64,000 nucleotides of DNA. It comes from Arthrobacter sp. NtRootA1 (lineage in GTDB: Bacteria > Actinomycetota > Actinomycetes > Actinomycetales > Micrococcaceae). The notes under the pieces are model-generated. The model ran no database searches. It had not been told where the DNA came from and saw nothing but the letters and a program-made list of their open reading frames with translations. Below, in pieces: positions 8,235 to 16,066 of this stretch (position 1 is the stretch's first letter; each line of letters opens with the position of its first letter). The position numbers and the translations under genes are program-made. The stretch covers positions 4,588,001 through 4,652,000 of the forward strand of contig NZ_AP024630.1 of assembly GCF_019976975.1 (NCBI RefSeq), given 5' to 3'.

Positions 8235-8287
8235 ATGCGGAAGACTAGAAGCAAGCTTCCTCCTGCTGGAAAGCAGGAGTTCCGCAT
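8235..8287 (+). promoter_or_regulatory. Structured leader of uraD: nested inverted repeats
   Basis: ATGCGGAA (8235-8242) is exactly complementary to TTCCGCAT (8280-8287). Directly inside the 3' arm sits a hairpin, CTCCTGCT-GGAA-AGCAGGAG (8260-8279), with a GNRA-type loop. GGAAG (8239-8243) could instead pair with CTTCC (8256-8260), giving two competing folds. The element ends about 45 bases before the uraD start. It may be a leader RNA switch or an operator for a purine regulator. Confidence 0.5.
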
Positions 8288-8332
8288 AGCCCACACCATG
8301 GATGCCAGCATTTGCACGAGGATGACACAAGC

Positions 8333-8842
8333 ATGGAGCTTGCAGTATTCAACAGTGTTGACCGGGACGAGGCCATCAGGACCCTGACCCCTTGCCTGGA
8401 CATCAGCCGCTGGGTTGAGGACGTCGCAGACGCCCGACCCTTCACGAGCGTCGACGAACTGCTGGGGCAGGCCCGCCAAGCAGCCGAGCCGTTCACGCCG
8501 GAAGAGGTGGAGTCCGCGCTCGCCCACCACCCCCGGATCGGCGAAAGGCCCAAGGCCCAAACTACCGAAGCGGCCATGTCCCGTTCGGAACAGGCCGGAG
8601 TGGACCCCAGCGACGACGGCACAGCCGCCGCCCTCGCCGAGGGAAACCGCGCCTACGAAGAGAAGTTCGGCAGGGTCTTTCTGATCCGCGCGGCAGGACG
8701 CAGCGCCCAGGAGATCCTTAGTTCGCTTCAGGAGCGGCTCACCCACACCCCCGAAGAAGAAGACGCAATCGTGGCTGGCCAGCTGCGGGAGATCGCGTTG
8801 CTGAGACTCGCAGGCGTGATCAGCGAAGGAGAAAATGCATGA
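8333..8842 (+). CDS. uraD: 2-oxo-4-hydroxy-4-carboxy-5-ureidoimidazoline (OHCU) decarboxylase
   Basis: 169 aa from ATG 8333, with CGAGGA ten bases upstream; an in-frame TTG at 8312 would add seven residues. OHCU decarboxylase carries out the last step from urate to S-allantoin. The catalytic-site segment ALAHHPRIGERP with its His, the acidic segment EEKFGRVFLIRAAGRS, and the C-terminal helical part EILSSLQERL are all as in the family, and the length is normal. It overlaps the next gene, uraH, by 4 bp (ATGA), as expected for partners in one pathway. The upstream leader holds nested inverted repeats. No urate oxidase gene lies beside the pair. Confidence 0.93.
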   Translation: MELAVFNSVDRDEAIRTLTPCLDISRWVEDVADARPFTSVDELLGQARQAAEPFTPEEVESALAHHPRIGERPKAQTTEAAMSRSEQAGVDPSDDGTAAALAEGNRAYEEKFGRVFLIRAAGRSAQEILSSLQERLTHTPEEEDAIVAGQLREIALLRLAGVISEGENA

Positions 8843-9180
8843 CTGTTTCACAGGTAACCACGCACATCCTGGATACCGGTTCCGGACGGCCGGCGGCGGG
8901 GGTCGCCGTCGTACTTTACGTCCGCGAAGGTGACAACTGGACTCTGATCGCAAAGGGCGAGACCGACGCCGACGGCCGTATCAAGGATCTCGGTCCGGAG
9001 CGGATTCCCGGCGGCGCCTACCGTCTGAACTTCGCCACTGGCGCCTATTACGAGGGTCTTGGCGCGGAAACGTTCTTCCCTGAAGTCGACTTGAACTTCA
9101 CCGTTTCCGATGCCGGCGAGCACTATCACGTGCCGCTGCTGCTGAGCCCCTTCGCGTTTTCGACGTACCGCGGCAGCTGA
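8839..9180 (+). CDS. uraH: 5-hydroxyisourate hydrolase (transthyretin-like)
   Basis: 113 aa, translationally coupled to uraD through ATGA. It hydrolyses 5-hydroxyisourate, the product of urate oxidase, to OHCU, which UraD then decarboxylates. The N-terminal signature THILDTGSGRPAAG and the C-terminal tetrapeptide YRGS, which closes the active site in HIU hydrolases and separates them from transthyretins, are both present. Length matches the family. A hairpin terminator follows at 9204-9234. The missing uricase suggests it lies elsewhere or that a different urate-oxidising enzyme is used. Confidence 0.95.
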   Translation: MTVSQVTTHILDTGSGRPAAGVAVVLYVREGDNWTLIAKGETDADGRIKDLGPERIPGGAYRLNFATGAYYEGLGAETFFPEVDLNFTVSDAGEHYHVPLLLSPFAFSTYRGS

Positions 9181-9203
9181 CTCCGCCTAATTTGTTTGCA
9201 GCT

Positions 9204-9234
9204 AATGCCCCTCCAGAGCAATCTGAGGGGCATT
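9204..9234 (+). terminator. Hairpin terminator after uraH
   Basis: AATGCCCCTC (9204-9213) and GAGGGGCATT (9225-9234) form a perfect 10-bp stem with an 11-nt loop. There is no T run after it. It closes the uraD-uraH operon. Confidence 0.8.
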
Positions 9235-9270
9235 ATCTGTACACAAACCCGGAACGGTAGGCTGGAAGGC

Positions 9271-9615
9271 ATGGCTTCTGAGGACACCAACGCCCAATCC
9301 GGAAATGGCACTGCCCGCCGCGAAATTACAGTTCGCCGCGCACCCAGGTTCGTTCCGTTCATGATTCTCGGTGCCATTGTGGGTGCAATCGCCGCCGCCT
9401 TCATCGCGTACGGCCGTCCTGCGGACCCCGCTTTCGACGCCAACACCGTCTTCGGCTTCTTCCTGGTGGCCTGCGTTTCCGGTGGCGTCATCCTGTTCTC
9501 CATCCTCGCGCTGGTCCTGGACCGGATCAGCGTCAAGCGATCCAAGCGGGCAGTAGTGGAGGCCGTTCCGGATTCGGTCCCGGATGAGGGTCCAGAGCAC
9601 GACGGCGCCCGCTAG
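9271..9615 (+). CDS. Two-pass membrane protein, conserved hypothetical
   Basis: 114 aa from ATG 9271. TAGGCT at 9258-9263 sits 7 nt before the start, a -10 box spaced for a leaderless mRNA; GGAAGG also lies there. The protein has a basic N-terminal stretch TARREITVRRAPRF, a membrane segment FMILGAIVGAIAAAFIAY, a short outside loop, a second segment with GGVILFSILALVL, and a charged tail. I do not recognise a function. Small membrane proteins of this layout are often found just before purF in related genomes, but that is recollection, not shown here. Confidence 0.75.
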   Translation: MASEDTNAQSGNGTARREITVRRAPRFVPFMILGAIVGAIAAAFIAYGRPADPAFDANTVFGFFLVACVSGGVILFSILALVLDRISVKRSKRAVVEAVPDSVPDEGPEHDGAR

Positions 9616-9749
9616 GCACCCAGCCCAGCGCACCGCTTTCGGGGGTACCACTGTGAGACACACCGCATTTTGGCCGAATCGGGCGTGTTCATGGGGTCAC
9701 AAAGCCGGAGCGGGAACTTACCACGGCCACAACATGAGACAATCGACCA

Positions 9750-11375
9750 GTGGCACGTGGCGACGGAAAACTTTCTCATGATCTTCTCCCCGGCGAAAAA
9801 GGCCCTCAGGACGCTTGTGGCGTCTTTGGGGTCTGGGCTCCCGGTGAAGAAGTAGCAAAACTCACCTATTACGGGCTGTATGCGCTGCAGCACCGCGGAC
9901 AAGAGTCGGCTGGTATTGCTACCAGTGACGGCAAGCGCATCAATGTCTATAAAGACATGGGCCTTGTATCCCAGGTCTTCGATGAGACAACCCTGAACAC
10001 CCTTACCGGACACCTGGCCGTTGGCCACTGCCGGTACTCCACCACTGGTGCAAGCCACTGGGCCAATGCGCAGCCCACCTTGGGCGCAACCGCGACCGGC
10101 ACGGTTGCCTTGGCCCACAACGGCAACCTGACCAACACTGCTGAACTCCGGGAAATGATCCTCGAGCGCAACGATGGCCAGTTGACCGGTGAAATGAAGC
10201 AGGGCAACACCTCGGACACCGCCTTGGTGACCGCACTCCTTGAGGGCGAGGAGGGCAAAACCCTGGAGCAGACCGCTCTGGAGCTGCTGCCGAAGATCAA
10301 GGGTGGCTTCTGCTTCGTCTTCATGGATGAAGGAACCCTCTACGCCGCCCGCGATACATACGGCATCCGGCCGCTGTGCCTGGGCCGCCTGGAGCGCGGT
10401 TGGGTTGTAGCTTCCGAGCAAGCTGGCCTTGCCACGGTTGGTGCGAGCTTCATCCGTGAGATCGAGCCCGGCGAGTTCATTGCCATCGACGAGGACGGCG
10501 TCCGCTCCCAGCGTTTTGCCGAGGCAACCCCCGCTGGCTGTGTCTTCGAATACGTTTACCTTGCCCGGCCGGATGCGGCCATTGCCGGCCGCTCCGTGTA
10601 CGAAGCCCGTGTTGAAATGGGCCGCCAGTTGGCCCGCGAGAACACCCACGAGGCCGACATCGTCATTCCGGTCCCGGAATCGGGCACGCCAGCCGCAGTT
10701 GGTTATGCCGAGCAGTCCGGCATCCCCTTCGCACATGGCTTCGTCAAGAACGCCTACGTGGGGCGCACCTTCATCCAGCCATCGCAGACCCTGCGCCAGT
10801 TGGGCATCCGCTTGAAGCTCAACGCCTTGGAATCAGTCATCCGGGGCAAGCGCGTTGTTGTGGTGGATGACTCGATTGTCCGTGGCAACACGCAACGCGC
10901 CATCGTAAGGATGCTCCGCGAAGCAGGTGCCGCGGCTGTCCACGTGAAGATTTCTTCCCCCCCGGTCCAGTGGCCCTGCTTCTACGGCATCGACTTCGCC
11001 TCGCGTGCAGAGCTGATCGCCAACGGCGCCACCATCGAGGAAATCTCCCAGGCAATCGGTGCCGACTCGCTGGCTTACATTTCCGAAGACGGCATGATCG
11101 GCGCAACCCAGCAGCCGCGCGAGCGCCTCTGCACGGCTTGCTTCACCGGCAAGTACCCGATTGAGCTGCCGCATGCTGACAAGCTGGGCAAGAACCTGCT
11201 GGAGCGCACGGACCTCGGCGGTTTGCCCCCCGCTGCTGAGTCCGCCGATGACATCGAGGATCCGGCCGAGAAGCCCGGAGCTACGGGCTGCGATCCGGGC
11301 CCGGATGCTGAATTCGAGAACCTGCTGACCGACGCTGATCGTTTGACCGACGCCGACAAGAAAGAGTCTGTATGA
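9750..11375 (+). CDS. purF: Amidophosphoribosyltransferase
   Basis: 541 aa. It makes 5-phosphoribosylamine from PRPP and glutamine, the first committed step of purine synthesis. The catalytic Cys is C23 in PQDACGVFGVW; the residues before it are a propeptide, as in Bacillus-type enzymes. The glutaminase domain shows LQHRGQESAGI and GHCRYSTTG; the PRPP loop is VVVVDDSIVRGNT. Cysteines of a probable iron-sulfur cluster site are present (for example LCTACFTGKYP). A C-terminal acidic extension of about 60 residues is typical of actinobacterial forms. GACAAT lies 6 nt before the GTG start with no good ribosome site, so the message may be leaderless. It overlaps purM by 4 bp. Confidence 0.96.
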   Translation: MARGDGKLSHDLLPGEKGPQDACGVFGVWAPGEEVAKLTYYGLYALQHRGQESAGIATSDGKRINVYKDMGLVSQVFDETTLNTLTGHLAVGHCRYSTTGASHWANAQPTLGATATGTVALAHNGNLTNTAELREMILERNDGQLTGEMKQGNTSDTALVTALLEGEEGKTLEQTALELLPKIKGGFCFVFMDEGTLYAARDTYGIRPLCLGRLERGWVVASEQAGLATVGASFIREIEPGEFIAIDEDGVRSQRFAEATPAGCVFEYVYLARPDAAIAGRSVYEARVEMGRQLARENTHEADIVIPVPESGTPAAVGYAEQSGIPFAHGFVKNAYVGRTFIQPSQTLRQLGIRLKLNALESVIRGKRVVVVDDSIVRGNTQRAIVRMLREAGAAAVHVKISSPPVQWPCFYGIDFASRAELIANGATIEEISQAIGADSLAYISEDGMIGATQQPRERLCTACFTGKYPIELPHADKLGKNLLERTDLGGLPPAAESADDIEDPAEKPGATGCDPGPDAEFENLLTDADRLTDADKKESV

Positions 11376-12529
11376 CCTCCGCAACCCCCGCCGCTGGAAG
11401 CACCCCGAATTCAACAGGCATCACCTACGCCTCCGCGGGTGTCGACGTCGAAGCGGGAGACCGCGCAGTCGAGCTCATGAAGGACGCCGTCAAGGCGACC
11501 CACAACGCCTCGGTGATTGGCGGCGTCGGCGGTTTCGCTGGCCTGTACGACGTCTCGAAGCTGCTCACCTACAAGAAGCCGTTGCTAGCCACGTCCACTG
11601 ACGGCGTGGGAACCAAGGTTGCCATTGCGCAGGCCATGGACATCCACGACACCATCGGTTTCGACCTCGTGGGCATGGTTGTGGACGACATCGTTGTGGT
11701 TGGTGCTGAGCCCCTCTACATGACGGACTACATCGCTTGCGGCAAGGTTGTCCCGGAACGCATTGCGGACATCGTCCGCGGTATCGCAGCTGCTTGCTCC
11801 GTTGCCGGCACCGCCCTGGTTGGCGGCGAGACCGCTGAGCACCCGGGCCTGCTGGGTGAGCACGAATACGACGTCGCCGGTGCCGCTACGGGTGTTGTCG
11901 AAGCTGACGCCTTGCTCGGTCCGGACCGCGTCCGCGCCGGCGATGTGGTGATCGGCATGGCTTCCTCGGGTCTGCACTCCAACGGCTACTCCCTGGTCCG
12001 CCGCGTTATCAACCACGCCGGTTGGGCCTTGGACCGCCAGGTTTCCGAGCTCGGCCGCACACTTGGCGAAGAGCTCCTTGAGCCGACCCGCGTCTACGCA
12101 GCCGACTGCCTGGACCTCGCCCGCACGTTCCCCGTCTCAGCCGGCGCAGCCGTCCACGGCTTCAGCCACGTCACCGGTGGTGGCCTCGCTGCCAACCTGG
12201 CGCGTGTCCTCCCTCAGGGTCTGGTGGCCACAGTTGACCGCAACACGTGGGAACTGCCGGCGATCTTCAAGCTGGTGTCCGAGCTCGGCAACGTGCCCCT
12301 CGCCGACCTTGAGCGCACGCTGAACCTCGGCGTCGGCATGGTAGCCATCGTGTCCCCGGAAGCCGCTGACGCTGCCGTGGCACGCCTCAACGAGCGCGGC
12401 CTGCCGTCCTGGATCATGGGTACGGTTACTGCGGATTCCGACTCGATCGACAAGACTGGCCCGGACTACGTCCAGGGCGCCAAGGGTGTCGACGGCGGTG
12501 CCGTACGTTTGGTGAACGCCTACGCCTAG
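11372..12529 (+). CDS. purM: Phosphoribosylformylglycinamidine cyclo-ligase
   Basis: 385 aa, starting at ATG 11372 inside the purF stop (ATGA). PurM closes the imidazole ring, turning FGAM into AIR with ATP. Motifs typical of the PurM/ThiS-like fold are present: ATSTDGVGTKVAIA, DLVGMVVDDIVVVGAEPLYMTDY, GGETAEHPG and SSGLHSNGYSLVRR. Its position directly after purF gives a normal purine operon. A strong Rho-independent terminator follows 20 bp after the stop. Confidence 0.97.
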   Translation: MTSATPAAGSTPNSTGITYASAGVDVEAGDRAVELMKDAVKATHNASVIGGVGGFAGLYDVSKLLTYKKPLLATSTDGVGTKVAIAQAMDIHDTIGFDLVGMVVDDIVVVGAEPLYMTDYIACGKVVPERIADIVRGIAAACSVAGTALVGGETAEHPGLLGEHEYDVAGAATGVVEADALLGPDRVRAGDVVIGMASSGLHSNGYSLVRRVINHAGWALDRQVSELGRTLGEELLEPTRVYAADCLDLARTFPVSAGAAVHGFSHVTGGGLAANLARVLPQGLVATVDRNTWELPAIFKLVSELGNVPLADLERTLNLGVGMVAIVSPEAADAAVARLNERGLPSWIMGTVTADSDSIDKTGPDYVQGAKGVDGGAVRLVNAYA

Positions 12530-12549
12530 GCGCGTTTCCTCTTAGTGAA

Positions 12550-12598
12550 AGAGCGGCCGGACAGTTGAACTCAACTGCACGGCCGCTCTTTTGTTTTT
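12550..12598 (+). terminator. Rho-independent terminator of purF-purM
   Basis: AGAGCGGCCG (12550-12559) pairs with CGGCCGCTCT (12580-12589). The inner part, CAGTTGA-AC-TCAACTG (12562-12577), is itself a perfect hairpin, and the T tract TTTTGTTTTT follows. This is the clearest intrinsic terminator in the window. Confidence 0.95.
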
Positions 12599-12761
12599 GC
12601 TGCTTGTATGGTCCCGACCCTTTTTGATCGTTCAGGCCTGCCGACACGCCGCAACCCCCGGCGAGTCCTGGGATGTCCTGGCTCAAACAGGGTCAGGACG
12701 CCACGTTCCTCCCCGAGCCAACATCCCAAAGCTGCGGAGATTTTCCCCGGCGCCTGGATTT

Positions 12762-13532
12762 TCAGACCTGGATCAAGCTGAGAACGCCGCCCTGGGGATC
12801 CTGGATGGTAGCCAGAGATCCTGGTTCTGGCTTGTCTTCCGGCTCCACGAGCACCACTCCACCTGCGACTAGCGCTGCTTCGGCGGCTTTACGAACATCC
12901 GCCACGCCGAAATAGATCTGCCAACCGGCTTCTTCGCCCTCTTCGGCAGGGACAACCCCCGCCACTTCCCCGCCTTTGACCATCAGCGTGCTGTAGCTGC
13001 CGCCGTCGTCTTGGGGATATTCGGTGACTTCATGTCCGAAAAGCTGCTGGAAAAACGCGATGGCTGCTTGAGGTTCTGGAGTCAGCAGCTCAGCCCAAGC
13101 CAGGGCGCCGGCCTCATTGAACAGATGGCTTCCAATGTGGGTACCCGCTTGCCAGATCCCCGTAGTCCCGCCGCCGGGTGGCTCGATGAATACCAGGACG
13201 CCTGTATCGGCCACTTGCTCCGGGCCGAACGCGAGCTTCCCACCAGCATGGACGGCGTCTTCCGCTATCTCCTCAGCGTCCGTTGCAGCGAGATAGATGT
13301 TCCATTGGCCAATCTTGCCAGCAGCCTCCTGCAGGGGATTCTGCGGAGCGATGACCGCCACCAGGTCCTTGCCGACAAAAGCCTGAGCGTAACTTCGGCC
13401 GTCAGGGGTGGGCAGGTCAGTGAAGTTCCAGTCGAACAGCTTGCTGTAGAACTCCCTGGCCGCGGAAACATCGGGGGTCTGCAGATCGGCCCAGCAGGGT
13501 TCTCCGCTTGAATAATGGGTCCGGGAAGTCAT
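12762..13532 (-). CDS. VOC (glyoxalase-like) family protein, two-domain
   Basis: 256 aa, translated from ATG 13532, which overlaps the stop of the upstream gene by 4 bp. Two vicinal-oxygen-chelate modules are visible, each starting with the pattern SGEPCWADLQTPDVSAAREFY or LAWAELLTPEPQAAIAFFQ and ending with the DPQGG/EPPGG type turn. The C-terminus AAFALIQV-like strand (GGVLSLIQV) closes the second module. The 27-kDa two-module form is common in actinobacteria (Cfp30B-like); activity is unknown, and the exact metal ligands cannot be fixed by eye. With its neighbour it forms a tandem duplicate pair in one operon. Confidence 0.85.
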   Translation of the reverse strand: MTSRTHYSSGEPCWADLQTPDVSAAREFYSKLFDWNFTDLPTPDGRSYAQAFVGKDLVAVIAPQNPLQEAAGKIGQWNIYLAATDAEEIAEDAVHAGGKLAFGPEQVADTGVLVFIEPPGGGTTGIWQAGTHIGSHLFNEAGALAWAELLTPEPQAAIAFFQQLFGHEVTEYPQDDGGSYSTLMVKGGEVAGVVPAEEGEEAGWQIYFGVADVRKAAEAALVAGGVVLVEPEDKPEPGSLATIQDPQGGVLSLIQV

Positions 13533-14311
13533 GCGGCCAGTCCTGTCATGATGCTGAATGCGGCGCCGGCCGGGTCCATGAGCACAGCCATTCGCCCGAT
13601 GCCTGGAACATCGAAAGCCGGAGCGATGACGTGTGCTCCAAGCTCAACAGCCCGTGCCACTCCGGCATCCACGTCCTCGACGCCGAAGTACGTCATCCAG
13701 AAAGGCGAGAGTCCTTCAATCGGCAGCTTGAGGGCACCGGCAATCCGCTTTCCATCCACCAGCAGGCTGGTGTACTCCTGAAGATCTCCTGCTGGTGCGG
13801 TTTCGCTGCTGCACCCCGTCACGGCCTCGTAGAACTTCACGGCCTTGGGGACGTCGTCAGTCTGTAGTTCATTCCAAATCATCGTGCCGGGCTCATTTAC
13901 CAAGCCGGATCCGGGATGGGTTCCAGCCTCCCAGAAGCCGATCTGTGCCCCCGTGGGATCTATGGCGAAGAACATCCGTCCGCTGCCGTTCGGCACGTCG
14001 TCAGGTTCGAACAAGATGGACCCGCCTGCCGCCACAGCCCGTTCCGCCGCGTCATCCGCGGAGTCCACGGCTATGTAGTTGGCCCAATAGGACGGCATTC
14101 CCTCCGGAGCATCCGGCATTTGCTGCATCATGCCGGCAACCTTCCGTCCGTGGAGCTTCGCCATGTAGTACGTCATGCCGTTACCGGCGTCCATGGGATC
14201 CAGTTCCCAGCCAAAGAGCTCGGTGTAGAACTTCTTTGAGACCTCGACGTCGGTGGAGGACAGGTCCACCCAACACGGAGTCCCCTGCTTGTAACTCTCG
14301 ACCACCGGCAT
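13529..14311 (-). CDS. VOC (glyoxalase-like) family protein, two-domain, paralogue
   Basis: 260 aa, first gene of a two-gene operon with the paralogous VOC gene (4-bp overlap). Module one opens with QGTPCWVDLSSTDVEVSKKFY and module two with GTMIWNELQTDDVPKAVKFY; each closes with an aromatic/acidic strand (AQIGFWEAGTH, AAFSIMTG). The parallel openings in both genes indicate internal duplication followed by gene duplication. The protein is cytosolic, with no signal peptide. Function is not known: relatives include glyoxalase/bleomycin-resistance/dioxygenase-like proteins. The 5' flank holds a long palindrome of repeat family A. Confidence 0.85.
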   Translation of the reverse strand: MPVVESYKQGTPCWVDLSSTDVEVSKKFYTELFGWELDPMDAGNGMTYYMAKLHGRKVAGMMQQMPDAPEGMPSYWANYIAVDSADDAAERAVAAGGSILFEPDDVPNGSGRMFFAIDPTGAQIGFWEAGTHPGSGLVNEPGTMIWNELQTDDVPKAVKFYEAVTGCSSETAPAGDLQEYTSLLVDGKRIAGALKLPIEGLSPFWMTYFGVEDVDAGVARAVELGAHVIAPAFDVPGIGRMAVLMDPAGAAFSIMTGLAA

Positions 14312-14329
14312 GCCGTTCCCTTTCCTAGC

Positions 14330-14392
14330 AACGCGGGGTCACATACGGCCCATGTTGAGGCCTGGAATGGGCCCTAAGTGACCCCGCGTTGG
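14330..14392. repeat. Long intergenic palindrome (family A, copy 1)
   Basis: CAACGCGGGGTCAC (14330-14343) is inverted as GTGACCCCGCGTTG (14379-14392), with an inner pair GGCCCAT (14348-14354) and ATGGGCC (14368-14374). The same outer arms and the shared block TACGGCCCATGTT occur at 58276-58340, so this is a dispersed element rather than a local terminator. Here it lies upstream of the VOC operon. Confidence 0.88.
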
Positions 14393-14510
14393 AGTCCATG
14401 GGGACTACGCTATGGCGCTTCCACTGCTTGCGCCATACGTACGCCTGATTACGCGGGTTCGAGGGAGGCCGCCCGATGGGAGCCATTGGCAAGATCCAAA
14501 TTTCCAGACA
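14393..14510. other. Non-coding stretch before the DUF3073 terminator
   Basis: No convincing gene is present. One hairpin is visible: TATGGCGC (14411-14418) and GCGCCATA (14430-14437), with an 11-nt loop. GGGTTCGAGG near 14453 looks like a tRNA T-arm fragment but no cloverleaf can be drawn. Confidence 0.6.
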
Positions 14511-14562
14511 AAAAAGAGGCCCGCGGGTACACCAACGACTGGCGTGCCCTACGGGCCTCTTT
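14511..14562 (-). terminator. Rho-independent terminator of the DUF3073 gene
   Basis: On the minus strand CGAAAGAGGCCCG-type arms (AAAGAGGCCCG at 14513-14523, CGGGCCTCTTT at 14552-14562) are followed by TTTTTT, encoded by the A run at 14509-14516. It sits about 95 bp beyond the DUF3073 stop. Confidence 0.85.
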
Positions 14563-14654
14563 CAGAGATATTCGGCATCCGGAGATGCGCGACGACCTTA
14601 ATGTACGACGGCGGTACGCATGTCAGCGCCAGAGGCACCGATTGTTTGCGACAG

Positions 14655-14879
14655 CTATCCGATACGGCGGGTGTCTACCTCGTCGTCATCGTCTTCCGCG
14701 TACTTGTCCTCATAAGCCGAGTAGTCCGGCTCCGGGGGATCTTCGGGGAAGTGGCTCTTTACACGACTGGATGGGCCCGTGAGCTCACGCTCAAGTGCCG
14801 AGTAGTCAGTGTTCGGGGAGTAGTACTTGATGTCCCGAGCCTGCTTGGTAGCTTTTGCCTTTTGACGGCCGCGCCCCAT
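14655..14879 (-). CDS. DUF3073 family small protein
   Basis: 74 aa from ATG 14879, preceded by AAAAGGGGG on the minus strand; in-frame starts further upstream (to 14954) lack a ribosome site and would add residues not found in the family. The protein begins MGRGRQKAKATKQARDIKYY and continues SPNTDYSALERELTG, the hallmark of DUF3073, then becomes very acidic (YAEDDDDEVD). DUF3073 proteins are small, conserved and restricted to actinobacteria; their role is unknown. The basic head and acidic tail suggest nucleic-acid binding, but this is inference. A terminator follows at 14511-14562. Confidence 0.92.
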   Translation of the reverse strand: MGRGRQKAKATKQARDIKYYSPNTDYSALERELTGPSSRVKSHFPEDPPEPDYSAYEDKYAEDDDDEVDTRRIG

Positions 14880-15060
14880 GGCGTGACCCCCTTTTGTACT
14901 TGGACCGGAGGTGGTCACCTTGGCTATCGGTGAGGCCCCGGAATGTTTGGTCAATTTGTCGTATGTCTAGATTACATGCTTTCGGGGGTGCCTGTGTGCC
15001 ACCTTGGACCTGCGTCGGGTACAACTGCAGCCCAAACCGCTCCCCACCACCTCCAATACA

Positions 15061-15079
15061 CCCAAAAATTGGGTAGAGT
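15061..15079 (+). promoter_or_regulatory. Palindrome and -10 box before the septum-formation-family gene
   Basis: CCCAA-AAA-TTGGG (15061-15073) abuts TAGAGT (15074-15079). The latter is a fair -10 box 8 nt before an ATG at 15088, so the palindrome could be an operator over the promoter. Confidence 0.5.
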
Positions 15080-15087
15080 CTGCCTCA

Positions 15088-15126
15088 ATGCGGCTCCAAA
15101 GCAGGAAGGCAGACTCCGGGATATGA
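15088..15126 (+). CDS. Possible 12-codon leader peptide coupled to the next gene
   Basis: An ATG eight bases after the TAGAGT box opens a 12-codon frame (MRLQSRKADSGI) whose TGA overlaps the ATG of the next gene as ATGA. The geometry suggests a leaderless mini-gene that delivers ribosomes to the downstream start, which has only a distant GGAAGG site. There is no homology evidence, so it could be chance. Confidence 0.35.
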   Translation: MRLQSRKADSGI

Positions 15127-16058
15127 GCGAGGACAACACCCCACCACGTGATGATTCACCGCGGGATAAAGGCGAGGCCGGAGTGCCGCCTGCGCCCAAG
15201 GTACCGCCCACGCCGCCGCAGGCCCCCGGAGAGCAGCCGCCGCGTGCCCCCGGAGACCAGCCGCCGCGTGCCCCCGGAGAGCAGCCGAAGCAACCTTCGG
15301 GAACACAGCCCGAGGCTTCAGGCCTCCAGCCCGATCCTGCGCCCGACCTTGACCCGGACTTCGTGCCCAATCCCAGCGACCAGCCTGATCCTGCGCTGCC
15401 CGCTTACTCCGGCCAGCCAGAGCCCTCAGGCCAGCCAGAATATCCTGACCAGCCAAAGCATCCGGCCCAGCCAGCAGGCCCCTACCAGCCACCCGGTTCC
15501 TACCAGCCAGGGGATCCCGCCCAGGATCCTCAAAACCCTCCGCACGGGGACCCTGTGAAACGCCAGCGGCTTGTCATCGGCGGAATCGTGGTGGGTGTCC
15601 TGGTGCTCATCGGTGTCGTGATCTGGGTGCTGTTGAACCTGTTGGGTACCCGGCCGCAGGCTGTGGTCACTACCCCGAGCCCCACCGTGAGCCTTGGCCC
15701 GTTACCACGGGATACAGAAGCCAAGGACTTCCAGGTAGGCGATTGCTTTGCCGACTTCGACCCCAATGCTCCCAAGGCCAGGGCCGTTCCCTGTGACACT
15801 GAGCATTCAGCCCAACTGGGCGCCGTCCACATATACCCCGCGGATGATTCCTTTCCCGGCACGAACGCGCTGAAGGACAAGGGCCGTGAAGTCTGCGGCA
15901 ACGTAAAGCTGAATCACGAGGCGGCCGATAAGTACGTACTGCTTCAGCAGAACGTCTACCCGAGCACCACCAGTTGGGATCGGGGCGACCGCCGCGTTGA
16001 TTGCTTCATCGTTGTGGATTCGGGCAACACCATCAAGGAAGACCTCCTCAGCAGGTAG
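15123..16058 (+). CDS. Septum-formation-family membrane protein with Pro-rich cytosolic tail
   Basis: 311 aa from ATG 15123, which begins MSEDNTPPRDDS; longer in-frame starts are not supported. Residues 1-145 are rich in Pro, Gln, Glu and Gly, with repeats of the type APGEQPPRAPGDQPPR and later QPEPSGQPEYPDQP. One membrane helix follows (about 150-174, LVIGGIVVGVLVLIGVVIWV). The outside domain has the septum-formation-family pattern VGDCFADF and AVPCDTEHSAQLGAVH, with four Cys likely in disulfides. This domain is widespread in actinobacterial surface proteins; a direct role in septation is shown for few. Topology is N-terminus inside. It converges on clpB. Confidence 0.82.
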   Translation: MSEDNTPPRDDSPRDKGEAGVPPAPKVPPTPPQAPGEQPPRAPGDQPPRAPGEQPKQPSGTQPEASGLQPDPAPDLDPDFVPNPSDQPDPALPAYSGQPEPSGQPEYPDQPKHPAQPAGPYQPPGSYQPGDPAQDPQNPPHGDPVKRQRLVIGGIVVGVLVLIGVVIWVLLNLLGTRPQAVVTTPSPTVSLGPLPRDTEAKDFQVGDCFADFDPNAPKARAVPCDTEHSAQLGAVHIYPADDSFPGTNALKDKGREVCGNVKLNHEAADKYVLLQQNVYPSTTSWDRGDRRVDCFIVVDSGNTIKEDLLSR

Positions 16059-16066
16059 CTCCCGAG

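Noticed and set aside
9612-10736. Minus-strand open frame of 374 residues opposite purF
   Set aside because: Shadow of PurF, whose catalytic Cys and PRPP loop are intact on the plus strand.
12600-12760. Small open frames between purM and the VOC gene
   Set aside because: They lack ribosome sites and cross the terminator; no family resemblance.
14440-14475. tRNA-like T-arm sequence GGGTTCGAGG
   Set aside because: No acceptor stem, D-arm or anticodon arm can be built around it.
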